From Syntrophomonadaceae bacterium (GTDB lineage Bacteria > Bacillota > Dethiobacteria > DTU022 > UBA8154), in NCBI GenBank assembly GCA_003556225.1, contig PWRN01000020.1, positions 1 through 64,000 of the forward strand: DNA of 64,000 bases, in the 5' to 3' direction. This document shows, one piece after another, positions 37,403 to 45,564 of the stretch. How positions within the stretch are numbered: the stretch's first letter is position 1; every line of letters begins with the position of its first letter. Below the pieces are notes generated by a model. The model had not been told where the DNA came from. It did no database searches and saw only the letters and a list, made by a program, of their open reading frames with translations. Both the position numbers and the translations under genes were made by a program.

Positions 37403-39184
37403 ATGTCCAATGAATTAATTAAGGGCGGGGCCTTTCTCATCAGCCAGTCCAATGCCGAAGATGTATTTACGCCCGAAGATTTTGATCAGACGCATAAAAT
37501 GATTGACAGCATGAGCAGGGATTTTGTCCATGACAAGGTGCTCCCCAGGACCGATGAAATCGAGGCCATGGAAGAAGGCGTGATCGTGAACCTGCTCAAG
37601 GAAGCGGGCGAGCTGGGGCTGTTAGGGGTTGATATCCCTGAAAAATACGGCGGCGAAGACGGGGATAAAATTTCTACCTTGATCGTGACGGAAAACCTTT
37701 CATTAAATGGTTCTTTCGCCACCGCTTTTGGTGCGCACACGGGAATCGGCACCCTGCCCATCGTGCTCTTTGGAAACGAGGAGCAGAAAGCCAAGTATCT
37801 TCCCGGCCTGGCCAGCGGGGAAAAAATCGCGGCCTATGCCTTAACGGAACCGGAAGCCGGCTCGGATGCCTTGAACTGTAAAACCCGGGCTATGCTCAGT
37901 GAATGTGGGAACTACTACATTTTAAACGGGGCCAAGCAGTATATCACCAACGCGTCCTGGGCGCACGTGATCGTCACCTACGCCAAGATCGACAACGAAA
38001 AGTTTACCGCGTTTATCGTCGACGGGGATAGTCCTGGCGTCAGCATTGACCCGGAAGAAAAGAAGATGGGCTTGAAGGGCTCTTCTACCTGCAGCGTGAT
38101 CTTCGAAGACGCCAAGATCCCCGTGGAGAACGTCCTCTGGGAGATCGGCAAGGGGCACCAGGTGGCCTTTAACATCTTGAATATCGGGCGCTTTAAACTG
38201 GGCGCCGGGTGCGCGGGTGCCGGCAAATACGTGCTGGCCAACGCGGTGGACTATGCGCTGCAGCGCCAGCAGTTTAAGATGCCCATCGCCAAATTCGGCC
38301 TGATCAAAGGCAAGGTTGCCGATATGGCGATCCTGAATTACGTCATGGAAAGCATGCTCTACCGCACTGGCGGCTTGATCGAGGACCTGCTCTCTTCCCT
38401 CGACCTGGAAGGGGAGGGCGCCGGCAAGAAGATCGCCGATGGCATCCAGGAATACGCCATTGAATGTTCCATCAACAAGATCTTCTGCTCCGAGGCCTTT
38501 GACTTTATCGCCGACGAAGGGGTACAGATCTACGGCGGCTACGGTTACAGCATGGAATATCCCATGGAGCGGGCGTACCGCGACAGCCGGATCAACCGTA
38601 TCTTTGAAGGGACCAACGAGATCAACCGCTTGATCATCCCGGCCACATTGATGCGCAAAGCCATGAAAGGTGAAATCGCCCTCATCCAGGCCGCACAAAA
38701 ACTCCAGGAAGACCTGATGATGCCCATGATGCCCGAACTGTCCGGCGAGGTCCTGGAGGAACAGGAAAATCTCATTGAAAACATGAAGAAGGTTTTCCTG
38801 ATGGTCTCCGGCACAGCGGTTCAAAAATTCGGGGAAGCGATCCAGAAAGAACAGGAAATCCTGGGCCGCATGGCTGATATGGCCATCCTGGTCTTCGCCG
38901 CAGAAAGTGCCTACCTGCGCGCCAAGAAAATCGTGCAGCAAAAAGACGAGACTGCCGCCGAGCTGGCCATCAAGATGACCGAGTGTTTTGTGGCCGAAGC
39001 CGTGCCCAAGTTTGACCTCTGGGGTAAAGAAGTGCTGGCCGCCATGGAAGAAGGCGATACCAGGCGCACCATGCTTTCTGCCTTACGCAAGCTGACCCGC
39101 TTCGAGCCCATTAATCTCTACGAGCGCAAGCGCTACATTGCCAAAGAAATGTACGAAGCCAAGAAGTACTTTGTCTTGAAGTAA
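37403..39184 (+). CDS. fadE: Acyl-CoA dehydrogenase
   Basis: This encodes 593 residues, the length of Bacillus FadE (about 594), with an extra C-terminal helical domain beyond the core. FAD/substrate motifs are YALTEPEAGSDALN, YGGYGYSMEYPMERAYRD and the glutamate region IFEGTNEINR. It carries out the first oxidation of beta-oxidation and must pass electrons to an electron-transfer flavoprotein, which is not encoded here. AAAGGAG precedes the ATG. Confidence 0.94.
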   Translation: MSNELIKGGAFLISQSNAEDVFTPEDFDQTHKMIDSMSRDFVHDKVLPRTDEIEAMEEGVIVNLLKEAGELGLLGVDIPEKYGGEDGDKISTLIVTENLSLNGSFATAFGAHTGIGTLPIVLFGNEEQKAKYLPGLASGEKIAAYALTEPEAGSDALNCKTRAMLSECGNYYILNGAKQYITNASWAHVIVTYAKIDNEKFTAFIVDGDSPGVSIDPEEKKMGLKGSSTCSVIFEDAKIPVENVLWEIGKGHQVAFNILNIGRFKLGAGCAGAGKYVLANAVDYALQRQQFKMPIAKFGLIKGKVADMAILNYVMESMLYRTGGLIEDLLSSLDLEGEGAGKKIADGIQEYAIECSINKIFCSEAFDFIADEGVQIYGGYGYSMEYPMERAYRDSRINRIFEGTNEINRLIIPATLMRKAMKGEIALIQAAQKLQEDLMMPMMPELSGEVLEEQENLIENMKKVFLMVSGTAVQKFGEAIQKEQEILGRMADMAILVFAAESAYLRAKKIVQQKDETAAELAIKMTECFVAEAVPKFDLWGKEVLAAMEEGDTRRTMLSALRKLTRFEPINLYERKRYIAKEMYEAKKYFVLK

Positions 39185-39271
39185 GCAGGTTTGCCTTTGC
39201 TGAAGAGCCCGACTGCATGGGCCGGGCTGCTTCAGCGGTATGCTGAAAGATGGAAGAGGGGGAGTTGGACA

Positions 39272-39799
39272 TTGGTGAACTACAAGAACAAGGACAACTT
39301 CACAACCGCCATTCAAACGATTTTCCCCAAGCTGATGCATTACCTGCAGACGGAAGAAAGCCGTGAACTGACCGGCCTGGATATTACGCCGGGGCAGGTG
39401 AATGCCCTGCTGGTGCTGTACTTTAATGAAAGCCTGACGATGGGGGAGCTCAGCCAGGAGCTGTTTTTGGCGGAAAGCGCAGTAACACGTATGGTAAACC
39501 GCCTGGTCAAGCTTAACCTGGTTCGCCGCTACGGGGATGAAAAAGACAGGCGCATCGTCCGGGTTTCCCTGACATCTTTCGGCCGTCAGCTGGCCCGACT
39601 GGTTTTTAACCGCCGAACCCACCGCTTTAACAACCTGGCCGAGCACATTACCCTGGAGGAACGGGAAATGTTGATCATTTCCTTGCAGGCGGTCCTGCGA
39701 GTTTTTGAGGAATTAGAGCAGCTTTACCAGCAAAAGAAAGCCAAGGAAAAAGAAATGCTGGCCCCTCCGTACCCGGAAAACGAGGAAGCCAGGGGCTAG
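39272..39799 (+). CDS. MarR-family regulator, copy 2
   Basis: This 175-residue protein starts MVNYKNKDNFTTAIQTIF at TTG 39272, aligned with copy 1 (MVDFKQIENFTTAIQTIF) and placed by AGAGGGGGAG. The helix-turn-helix (LTMGELSQELFLAESAVTRM) and wing (GDEKDRRIVRVSLT) are intact. It is the last gene of the fad operon, so its level probably follows fad expression. The C-terminus is longer and lysine/glutamate rich. Confidence 0.9.
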   Translation: MVNYKNKDNFTTAIQTIFPKLMHYLQTEESRELTGLDITPGQVNALLVLYFNESLTMGELSQELFLAESAVTRMVNRLVKLNLVRRYGDEKDRRIVRVSLTSFGRQLARLVFNRRTHRFNNLAEHITLEEREMLIISLQAVLRVFEELEQLYQQKKAKEKEMLAPPYPENEEARG

Positions 39800-39881
39800 T
39801 ATCGTTGAACATGGCCTAAACTACCATGGCAGTAGCTTCTTGTATGAACAAAAGGATGATACAATCATTCCAATTTTTGTG

Positions 39882-39917
39882 CTCCCCCCTGGCTGCAGCA
39901 GGAGGGAGTGTTTTTTT
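39882..39917 (+). terminator. Hairpin terminator after the fad operon
   Basis: CTCCCCCCTG pairs with CAGGAGGGAG at nine of ten positions around GCTGCAG, followed after TG by T7. It ends the fadN-marR transcript, or attenuates the next gene. Confidence 0.8.
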
Positions 39918-39949
39918 GACGAATCTTCTAACCAAAGGGGGATGAGCAG

Positions 39950-40921
39950 ATGATCAAAGAGTTGGCTCCTCAACTTTATCAAATCGAAGTGCCCCTGCCG
40001 AAAAATCCGCTAAAAGCGACCAATTCTTATGTGATCAAAACCGCCCAGCGGAATTTGGTTATCGATACAGGCATGTTCCGGGAAGAATGTAAAAGAGTCA
40101 TGGACAAAGCCCTGGAGAGCCTGGAGATTGATCGCGAAATGACCGACTTTTTTATTACCCACTTGCATGCTGACCACCTGGGCCTGGCGGGGTATCTTTC
40201 CTCGGGCAACTCCCGGGTTTATTTTCATCGGCGGGATGCGACTATCCTGGAGGTTCCCAATTTCTGGGAGACGATCTCTCGTCGTGCCCGCCAACTCGGA
40301 TTTCCTGGCCCAGAGCTGGATCAAGCTATCCGCACTCATCCCGGGAAAAAATTTAGCCCTGCGGAAGCCATTCCCTTTGATTTAATCACAGATGGACAGG
40401 TGCTTACTTTTGGGGATTACCACCTGGAATGCCTGCATACCCCCGGACATACCCCCGGTCACACCTGCTTGTATGAGCGCCGAAAGAAAGTATTGTTTTC
40501 TGGCGATCATATCCTGGGAGATATCACCCCCAACATTTCCACCTGGTTTGTAGAGGAGAATCCCCTGGCACAATACCTGGAAAGCCTGGATCGGGTTTTC
40601 TACATGGAAGTGGATCGGGTTTATCCCGGCCACCGCAGCGTGCTCAAAAATTGTCGGGGTCGGATCCAGGAGCTCTTGCAGCATCACCGCCAGCGGGCGG
40701 AAGAAATTCTCTATATTTTGGAGAAAGAGAAAAAAACCGCTTACCAGGTGGCTGCGGAGATGAGCTGGGACATTGTATCCGAAAACTGGGAGATGTTTCC
40801 CCTGAACCAGAAGTGGTTTGCCATGGGCGAAGCCATTGCCCACCTGCGATACCTGGAGGTCCAGGGGCTGCTGGAGAACCGTCTGCTCCAGGATGACACC
40901 TTATACTGGCAGCGGCGGTGA
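39950..40921 (+). CDS. MBL-fold hydrolase with C-terminal winged helix (LACTB2-like)
   Basis: This encodes 323 residues. The metal-binding motif is THLHADHLG, with HTPGHTPGHTCLY, FSGDHILGD and PGHRSVLKN. The last 90 residues (HHRQRAEEILYILEKEKKTAYQVA) form the helical/winged domain typical of LACTB2-like proteins, some of which are nucleases. It lies just upstream of the AmmeMemoRadiSam genes but a promoter candidate intervenes. Substrate unknown. Confidence 0.87.
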   Translation: MIKELAPQLYQIEVPLPKNPLKATNSYVIKTAQRNLVIDTGMFREECKRVMDKALESLEIDREMTDFFITHLHADHLGLAGYLSSGNSRVYFHRRDATILEVPNFWETISRRARQLGFPGPELDQAIRTHPGKKFSPAEAIPFDLITDGQVLTFGDYHLECLHTPGHTPGHTCLYERRKKVLFSGDHILGDITPNISTWFVEENPLAQYLESLDRVFYMEVDRVYPGHRSVLKNCRGRIQELLQHHRQRAEEILYILEKEKKTAYQVAAEMSWDIVSENWEMFPLNQKWFAMGEAIAHLRYLEVQGLLENRLLQDDTLYWQRR

Positions 40922-40980
40922 AGACGCCCCCGGGATGCTGTACCTGTGCGAGATTCCCCTTGATCATGAGTCGCCTGATT

Positions 40981-41010
40981 TTGACTATGCCCGGGCGTCC
41001 TGGATATGTT
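40981..41010 (+). promoter_or_regulatory. Promoter for the AmmeMemoRadiSam operon
   Basis: TTGACT at 40981-40986 and TATGTT at 41005-41010 are 18 bases apart, about 80 bases before the first gene. A GACGCCC/GGGCGTC inverted repeat (40923-40929 and 40993-40999) overlaps it. Confidence 0.45.
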
Positions 41011-41089
41011 ACAATAGATCAAAAGAGGCAGCAGGCGAGGCTGCCCGGCCCGCCACCGGAACCATGACCTGGAAAAGGAGGGATTTTCC

Positions 41090-41920
41090 TTGAGTATTGT
41101 TGCTTCTGGCATTGCCCCTCACCCGCCGATCATCATTCCAGCTATCGGGCGCGGCGAACTGTCCCGGGTAAAAGATACCGTGGATTCCTTGAAACTGTTT
41201 TCACGCCAGGTCGCTTTAACAAACCCGGAAACGGTGATTCTGATCACGCCGCATGGACCCATGCACCGCAATGCCCCGGCAGTTTTGGCCGGCAAGAAAT
41301 TGGAAGGCGATTTTGCCCAGTTTCGTGCCCCCGAGATCCAACTCCACGCGGCAAACGATCTTGAACTGGTTGACGCGATAGAAAAGGAAACAGAAAAAAA
41401 GGGCCCTGGCATTCTCCGGTTGGATGAAGAGAAGGGCCCCGGGGAAGCTTCCACGCTGGACCATGGTATCAGCGTGCCGCTTTACTACTTGCAGGAGGCG
41501 GGCACCGGGAAGCAGGTAGTGGCGATTACGTTTGCCCCGCTCCCCTACGAAGATCTCTTTCGGTTCGGCCAGGCGATGCAAAAAGCCGTGTTGAAAACGG
41601 GCCGGAGAGCTGCCGTGGTGGCCAGCGGCGACCTTTCCCATCGTCTCACGCGCTTTGCCCCGGCCGGCTTCAACCCCCGGGGCCAGGAATTTGACCGGCA
41701 GCTGGTCGAGCGCGTGCAGAACTATGATGTCAAAGGGCTGCTGCACATGGACGAATCCCTGGTGTACGATGCCGGTGAGTGCGGATTGCGCTCCATCATC
41801 ATCTTGCTGGGCTGCCTGGAAGGGCTGCAGGTGTCTCCTCGTGTTCTCTCCTACGAAGGGCCATTCGGCGTGGGGTACCTGGTGGCATCCTTTATGCCGC
41901 AGCAGAAGGAGGCAACGTAA
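41090..41920 (+). CDS. AmmeMemoRadiSam system protein B (Memo/LigB-like)
   Basis: The 276-residue protein matches the class III extradiol-dioxygenase fold that also contains human MEMO1. Visible features are GIAPHPPIIIPAIG, ILITPHGPMHRN, TLDHGISVPLYYL and ASGDLSHRL, a histidine-rich set suited to metal binding. It starts at TTG 41090 behind AAAGGAGGG and abuts the next gene with no gap. The biochemical role is, to my knowledge, not established. Confidence 0.88.
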   Translation: MSIVASGIAPHPPIIIPAIGRGELSRVKDTVDSLKLFSRQVALTNPETVILITPHGPMHRNAPAVLAGKKLEGDFAQFRAPEIQLHAANDLELVDAIEKETEKKGPGILRLDEEKGPGEASTLDHGISVPLYYLQEAGTGKQVVAITFAPLPYEDLFRFGQAMQKAVLKTGRRAAVVASGDLSHRLTRFAPAGFNPRGQEFDRQLVERVQNYDVKGLLHMDESLVYDAGECGLRSIIILLGCLEGLQVSPRVLSYEGPFGVGYLVASFMPQQKEAT

Positions 41921-42442
41921 TTGGACGAAGCAAATAAACCCCGACATGTTGATATCGCCCGCAAGGCGCTGGAAAAAAAACTCAGAGAAGGTCTTGCGCC
42001 CCAGCTTCCCGAAACATTGCCGGCAGACCTATTAAAACCCGGGGCCGCCTTTGTTTCTTTAAAAAAACGAGGGGCCCTGCGGGGCTGTATTGGCACTGTC
42101 CAACCGACACGAAACAGCCTGGCCGAGGAAATTGCCTACAATGCCCTGAGCGCCGGGTTAAACGACCCGCGTTTTCCGCCCCTGGCTCCTGATGAACTGG
42201 ATGAGATCACCATCAGCGTGGACGTCCTCACCGAGCCGGAAAAAATCAATGACCTCTCCCAGCTGGACCCGGCCCGCTACGGTGTGATCGTGCGCAAAGG
42301 ATTCCGTTCGGGACTTTTACTGCCCGACCTGGAGGGGATAGATACCGTGGAAAAACAGCTGGCTATCGCCAAGCAGAAGGCGGGCATCGATGAGCAGGAG
42401 CCGGTAGAACTCTACCGTTTTGAAGTGCAGCGATACGCCTAA
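41921..42442 (+). CDS. AmmeMemoRadiSam system protein A (AMMECR1 domain)
   Basis: The AMMECR1-domain protein has 173 residues and the invariant LRGCIGT-type motif (GALRGCIGTVQPTRNSL), then NDPRFPPLAPDELDEITISV. It begins at TTG 41921, the base after the protein B stop. AMMECR1 proteins are conserved from archaea to humans with no proven enzymatic function. Confidence 0.92.
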   Translation: MDEANKPRHVDIARKALEKKLREGLAPQLPETLPADLLKPGAAFVSLKKRGALRGCIGTVQPTRNSLAEEIAYNALSAGLNDPRFPPLAPDELDEITISVDVLTEPEKINDLSQLDPARYGVIVRKGFRSGLLLPDLEGIDTVEKQLAIAKQKAGIDEQEPVELYRFEVQRYA

Positions 42443-42467
42443 ATCTCAAAAGAAAGGGGCGGCGGCC

Positions 42468-43493
42468 ATGCAGGAAGCCCTCTATTATCGCCGAGAAGGT
42501 GACCGCGTCTCTTGTCAACTATGCCCCCAGGAGTGTCGTCTAAAGGAAGGTCATAAGGGCCTTTGCGGGGTACGGATCGCCAGGGGCGGCCGACTTCTCA
42601 CCAGCAATTATTATCACTGCGGCGCATTTAATGTTGATCCCATCGAGAAGAAACCGCTCTATCATTTTTATCCCGGCTGGGACATCATATCCCTGGGAAC
42701 CATCGGCTGCAATCTGCACTGTCAATTTTGTCAAAATTGGAACCTGGCCCATGGTGATCAAGTTTCTGGGCTAGAAGTACTTACCACGGACAAACTGCTG
42801 CAAATGCTTCGTAACGGCCCCGCCAAGGGCCAGCTCGGCATCGCTTATACGTACAACGAACCCACGGTCTGGTATGAGTTTGTCCTGGAAAACTCCCGCC
42901 TGGTGGCCGCTGAGGGATACAAGAACGTGCTGGTCACCAACGGGATGATTAACCCCGAACCCCTGGCAGAACTTTTACCTTATATTCATGCGATGAACAT
43001 CGATGTCAAGGCCTTTCATGACGATTTTTACCAGCGTTACTGCCGCGGCACAAAGGTGCAGCACATCCAACGGACCGTGGAACAAGCTGCAAAGAGCTGC
43101 CATGTGGAGCTCACTTACCTGCTTATCTCCACCCTCAATGACGACGTGACTGAAATTGGCCGCTTCGTGGACTGGGTTGCTACCCTGGACCCGCAGATAC
43201 CCGTGCACTTCAGCCGATTTTTCCCCGCCCACAGGCTGGATCTTCCTCCAACATCCATCAAGACCATGATTGAAGCTTACGAGCAAGCAAGAAAACAACT
43301 CTCTTATGTTTACTTGGGTAATGTCATGGATAAAGAACGCAGCAGCACATACTGCCCCAACTGTGGCAACTTGCTGATTGTACGCCGGGGTTACGGTGTA
43401 GATAACCCCGGATTGAACGGAAAGAACTGCAACAACTGCGGTTATCAGATCCGCCTTGCAGGGCACATGTTTGGCGAGGAAGAACAGCCATAG
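42468..43493 (+). CDS. AmmeMemoRadiSam system radical SAM enzyme
   Basis: This 341-residue radical SAM protein has the cluster motif CNLHCQFCQNW near residue 80. An N-terminal cysteine motif (CQLCPQECRLKEGHKGLCGV) and a C-terminal zinc-ribbon-like segment (CPNCGNLL...CNNCG) flank the barrel. It resembles pyruvate-formate-lyase-activating-like enzymes. ATG 42468 follows AAAGGGG; the track's 42420 start overlaps the preceding gene. It probably modifies a substrate shared with proteins A and B. Confidence 0.92.
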   Translation: MQEALYYRREGDRVSCQLCPQECRLKEGHKGLCGVRIARGGRLLTSNYYHCGAFNVDPIEKKPLYHFYPGWDIISLGTIGCNLHCQFCQNWNLAHGDQVSGLEVLTTDKLLQMLRNGPAKGQLGIAYTYNEPTVWYEFVLENSRLVAAEGYKNVLVTNGMINPEPLAELLPYIHAMNIDVKAFHDDFYQRYCRGTKVQHIQRTVEQAAKSCHVELTYLLISTLNDDVTEIGRFVDWVATLDPQIPVHFSRFFPAHRLDLPPTSIKTMIEAYEQARKQLSYVYLGNVMDKERSSTYCPNCGNLLIVRRGYGVDNPGLNGKNCNNCGYQIRLAGHMFGEEEQP

Positions 43494-43748
43494 CCCGGCG
43501 CCTGGAAGGCTTCCATAAAATAACCAAAAGAGGTTTTTCCTGCACCGCCGGACATGCTATCCGCCAGATAACATTGCGCTCTTGGTCGGTTTGCGGGTTT
43601 TTTTTCTTCAGCCCTGCTGGCAGGGAGAAAAAGGTACGCAAGCTAAAAAATGTTAGGCTGCAAAAAGGTATTTCCACGCTGCAGAGAGAATAAAGTTAGG
43701 GAACGACGGGTTGCAGAAGGCTGGGGAACGGGGTGTTATTCGCAGTAA
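43494..43748. other. Intergenic region before cdaA
   Basis: A weak CCGC...GCGG stem followed by T8 (about 43551-43597) could end the upstream operon, and CCCTGC-TG-GCAGGG forms another hairpin. TTGCAG-17-TGTTAT (43711-43739) could be a promoter, but it would leave almost no leader before cdaA. No gene seen. Confidence 0.4.
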
Positions 43749-44609
43749 ATGTGGGAACAAATCTGGACTCAGTTTTTGACCACGCTTTCACAATTTCGTC
43801 CGGGACTGCGGGACATCATTGATATCACCATTGTCGCTTATATCTTTTACCGCTTGATCCTGATCATTCGCGGCACCCGGGCTGAACAGCTAGTAAAGGG
43901 CCTAATTATCTTGCTCATTGCCATGGTGGTCAGCGGGGAGCTGGGGCTGGGTACCTTGAACTGGTTGCTGCGCGGCCTCATGACCATGGGTTTGATCGCC
44001 ATTCCCATCGTATTCCAGCCGGAACTCAGGCGTGCCCTGGAACACCTGGGCCGGGGGAAAATATTTCAACGAGCTTTCCAGGAATATGATGATGAGCAGT
44101 TTCGGGATGTGCTGGAAGAACTGCTTAAAGCCATTCCTGTCCTGGTCAAAAAAAGGATCGGCGCCTTGATCGTGTTGGAACGGGAAACCGGGCTCAAGGA
44201 TATCGTTGAAACAGGCATAGAAATCGGCGGTGTCCTCACTGCAGAATTGATGATTAATATCTTTATGCCGCGCAGCCCCCTCCATGACGGGGCTGTTATT
44301 GTCCGGGGGAATGTCGTTGCGGCTGCAGGCTGTTATTTGCCTCTCACAGAAAACCCCAACCTCAGCAAGGAACTGGGCACCCGCCACCGGGCTGCCCTCG
44401 GTATTACCGAAATTTCCGATGCCGTGGTCATTGTCGTCTCGGAAGAGACAGGGGTCATTTCCCTGGCTCACGAGGGCAAGCTGACCCGTTACCTGGATGA
44501 AAAAACCCTGCGCAGCACCTTGCTGAACCTGTATTTTACCCCCAAGAGAAAACGGGAAACATCCTTTTGGCCCTGGAGGTCCGGTCAAAAACATGACAGA
44601 GAAAACTAA
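43749..44609 (+). CDS. cdaA: Diadenylate cyclase CdaA
   Basis: The enzyme of 286 residues makes cyclic di-AMP from two ATP. Three N-terminal membrane helices (to about residue 90) precede the DAC domain, with the catalytic motifs SPLHDGAVIVRG and TRHRAALGITE. c-di-AMP controls potassium and osmolyte balance in Firmicutes. The start lacks a strong ribosome binding site. It overlaps cdaR by 17 bases. Confidence 0.95.
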   Translation: MWEQIWTQFLTTLSQFRPGLRDIIDITIVAYIFYRLILIIRGTRAEQLVKGLIILLIAMVVSGELGLGTLNWLLRGLMTMGLIAIPIVFQPELRRALEHLGRGKIFQRAFQEYDDEQFRDVLEELLKAIPVLVKKRIGALIVLERETGLKDIVETGIEIGGVLTAELMINIFMPRSPLHDGAVIVRGNVVAAAGCYLPLTENPNLSKELGTRHRAALGITEISDAVVIVVSEETGVISLAHEGKLTRYLDEKTLRSTLLNLYFTPKRKRETSFWPWRSGQKHDREN

Positions 44610-45519
44610 ATTTACCCAGAAACTAAATTTCATGCGGGTTCTTTCCATCTTCCTGGCCCTGGTTCTCTGGTTTTACGTGACGGGAGAGCAGCGGCAGGTC
44701 CTGGGCTTTGAATTGACGCTAACCTTTCGAGACATTCCCGTATCCTGGCGCAACCTGGGAGAAGACCTGATCGTCACGGAAATGACGGAAAGCGTAAGTT
44801 TGACCATGCAGGGCATGGAATATGCCTTCGACGGGCTTACTCCCGCAGATATGGAGGCGTACGTGGATCTCCAGGGCAGGGGTGAAAACCGTCATGAGAT
44901 CAAAATCAACGCCACGGTTCCCCGGGGGTTAACGGTGGTCGGCATTCAGCCTCCCCAGGCGATCGTGGTGTTGGACGAGCTGGTCACGGCCCAGGTGAAC
45001 GTAACACCCCTCTACCGGGGCACTCCCGGTGATGGGATGATAATCGATGAATCCGATTTCTCCCCCCGGGAAGTATTTGTGCGGGGTCCCCGCCGGCAGG
45101 TGGACGAGATCCACCGGGTGGTCTTCAACATGGACGTGGAAGGACAAACGAGCTCCCTGAACCAGGAAGTCCGTCTGCATCCCGTGGATAACAGGAACAA
45201 TATCATCGAAGATGTGACCATCTCACCCCAGGAAGCCATCGTTTGGGTGGAATTTAAATACCCCCGCCGGGACATTCCTGTGGAGGTGGTGTTAACGGGC
45301 CAGGACGATCGCCTGCGCAGCCATACCGTAACCCCTTCTTCCCTTACCGTAGAAGGACCGCGTTATTTGCTGGATGAAATCTCGACCCTCAAAACCGAGG
45401 AAATTGACCTGGCGCAGCATGAAGAAGATGTCAGCCTGGAAGTGCCCCTGGAGTTCCCCAGCGGGATTCAGCCTGTTGAACATGAAACCGTAAATGTGAG
45501 GCTATTCTTTAACAGTTGA
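44593..45519 (+). CDS. cdaR: CdaA regulator CdaR (YbbR-domain protein)
   Basis: This encodes 308 residues: one N-terminal membrane helix (VLSIFLALVLWFYVTGEQ) then about three YbbR repeats exposed outside (for example FDGLTPADMEAYVDLQG and VFVRGPRRQVDEIHRVVF). CdaR binds and modulates CdaA. It is shorter than the four-repeat Bacillus protein. The start overlaps cdaA, so expression is coupled. Confidence 0.92.
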   Translation: MTEKTKFTQKLNFMRVLSIFLALVLWFYVTGEQRQVLGFELTLTFRDIPVSWRNLGEDLIVTEMTESVSLTMQGMEYAFDGLTPADMEAYVDLQGRGENRHEIKINATVPRGLTVVGIQPPQAIVVLDELVTAQVNVTPLYRGTPGDGMIIDESDFSPREVFVRGPRRQVDEIHRVVFNMDVEGQTSSLNQEVRLHPVDNRNNIIEDVTISPQEAIVWVEFKYPRRDIPVEVVLTGQDDRLRSHTVTPSSLTVEGPRYLLDEISTLKTEEIDLAQHEEDVSLEVPLEFPSGIQPVEHETVNVRLFFNS

Positions 45520-45564
45520 TCTCTGTGACTCATATTTGACAACAATTAGCGGAGGGACATGACC

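Noticed and set aside
37922-38941. 339-aa minus-strand ORF opposite fadE
   Set aside because: Shadow frame of an intact acyl-CoA dehydrogenase gene.
45520-45564. glmS ribozyme upstream of glmS
   Set aside because: Only 45 bases are available and no ribozyme core is present.
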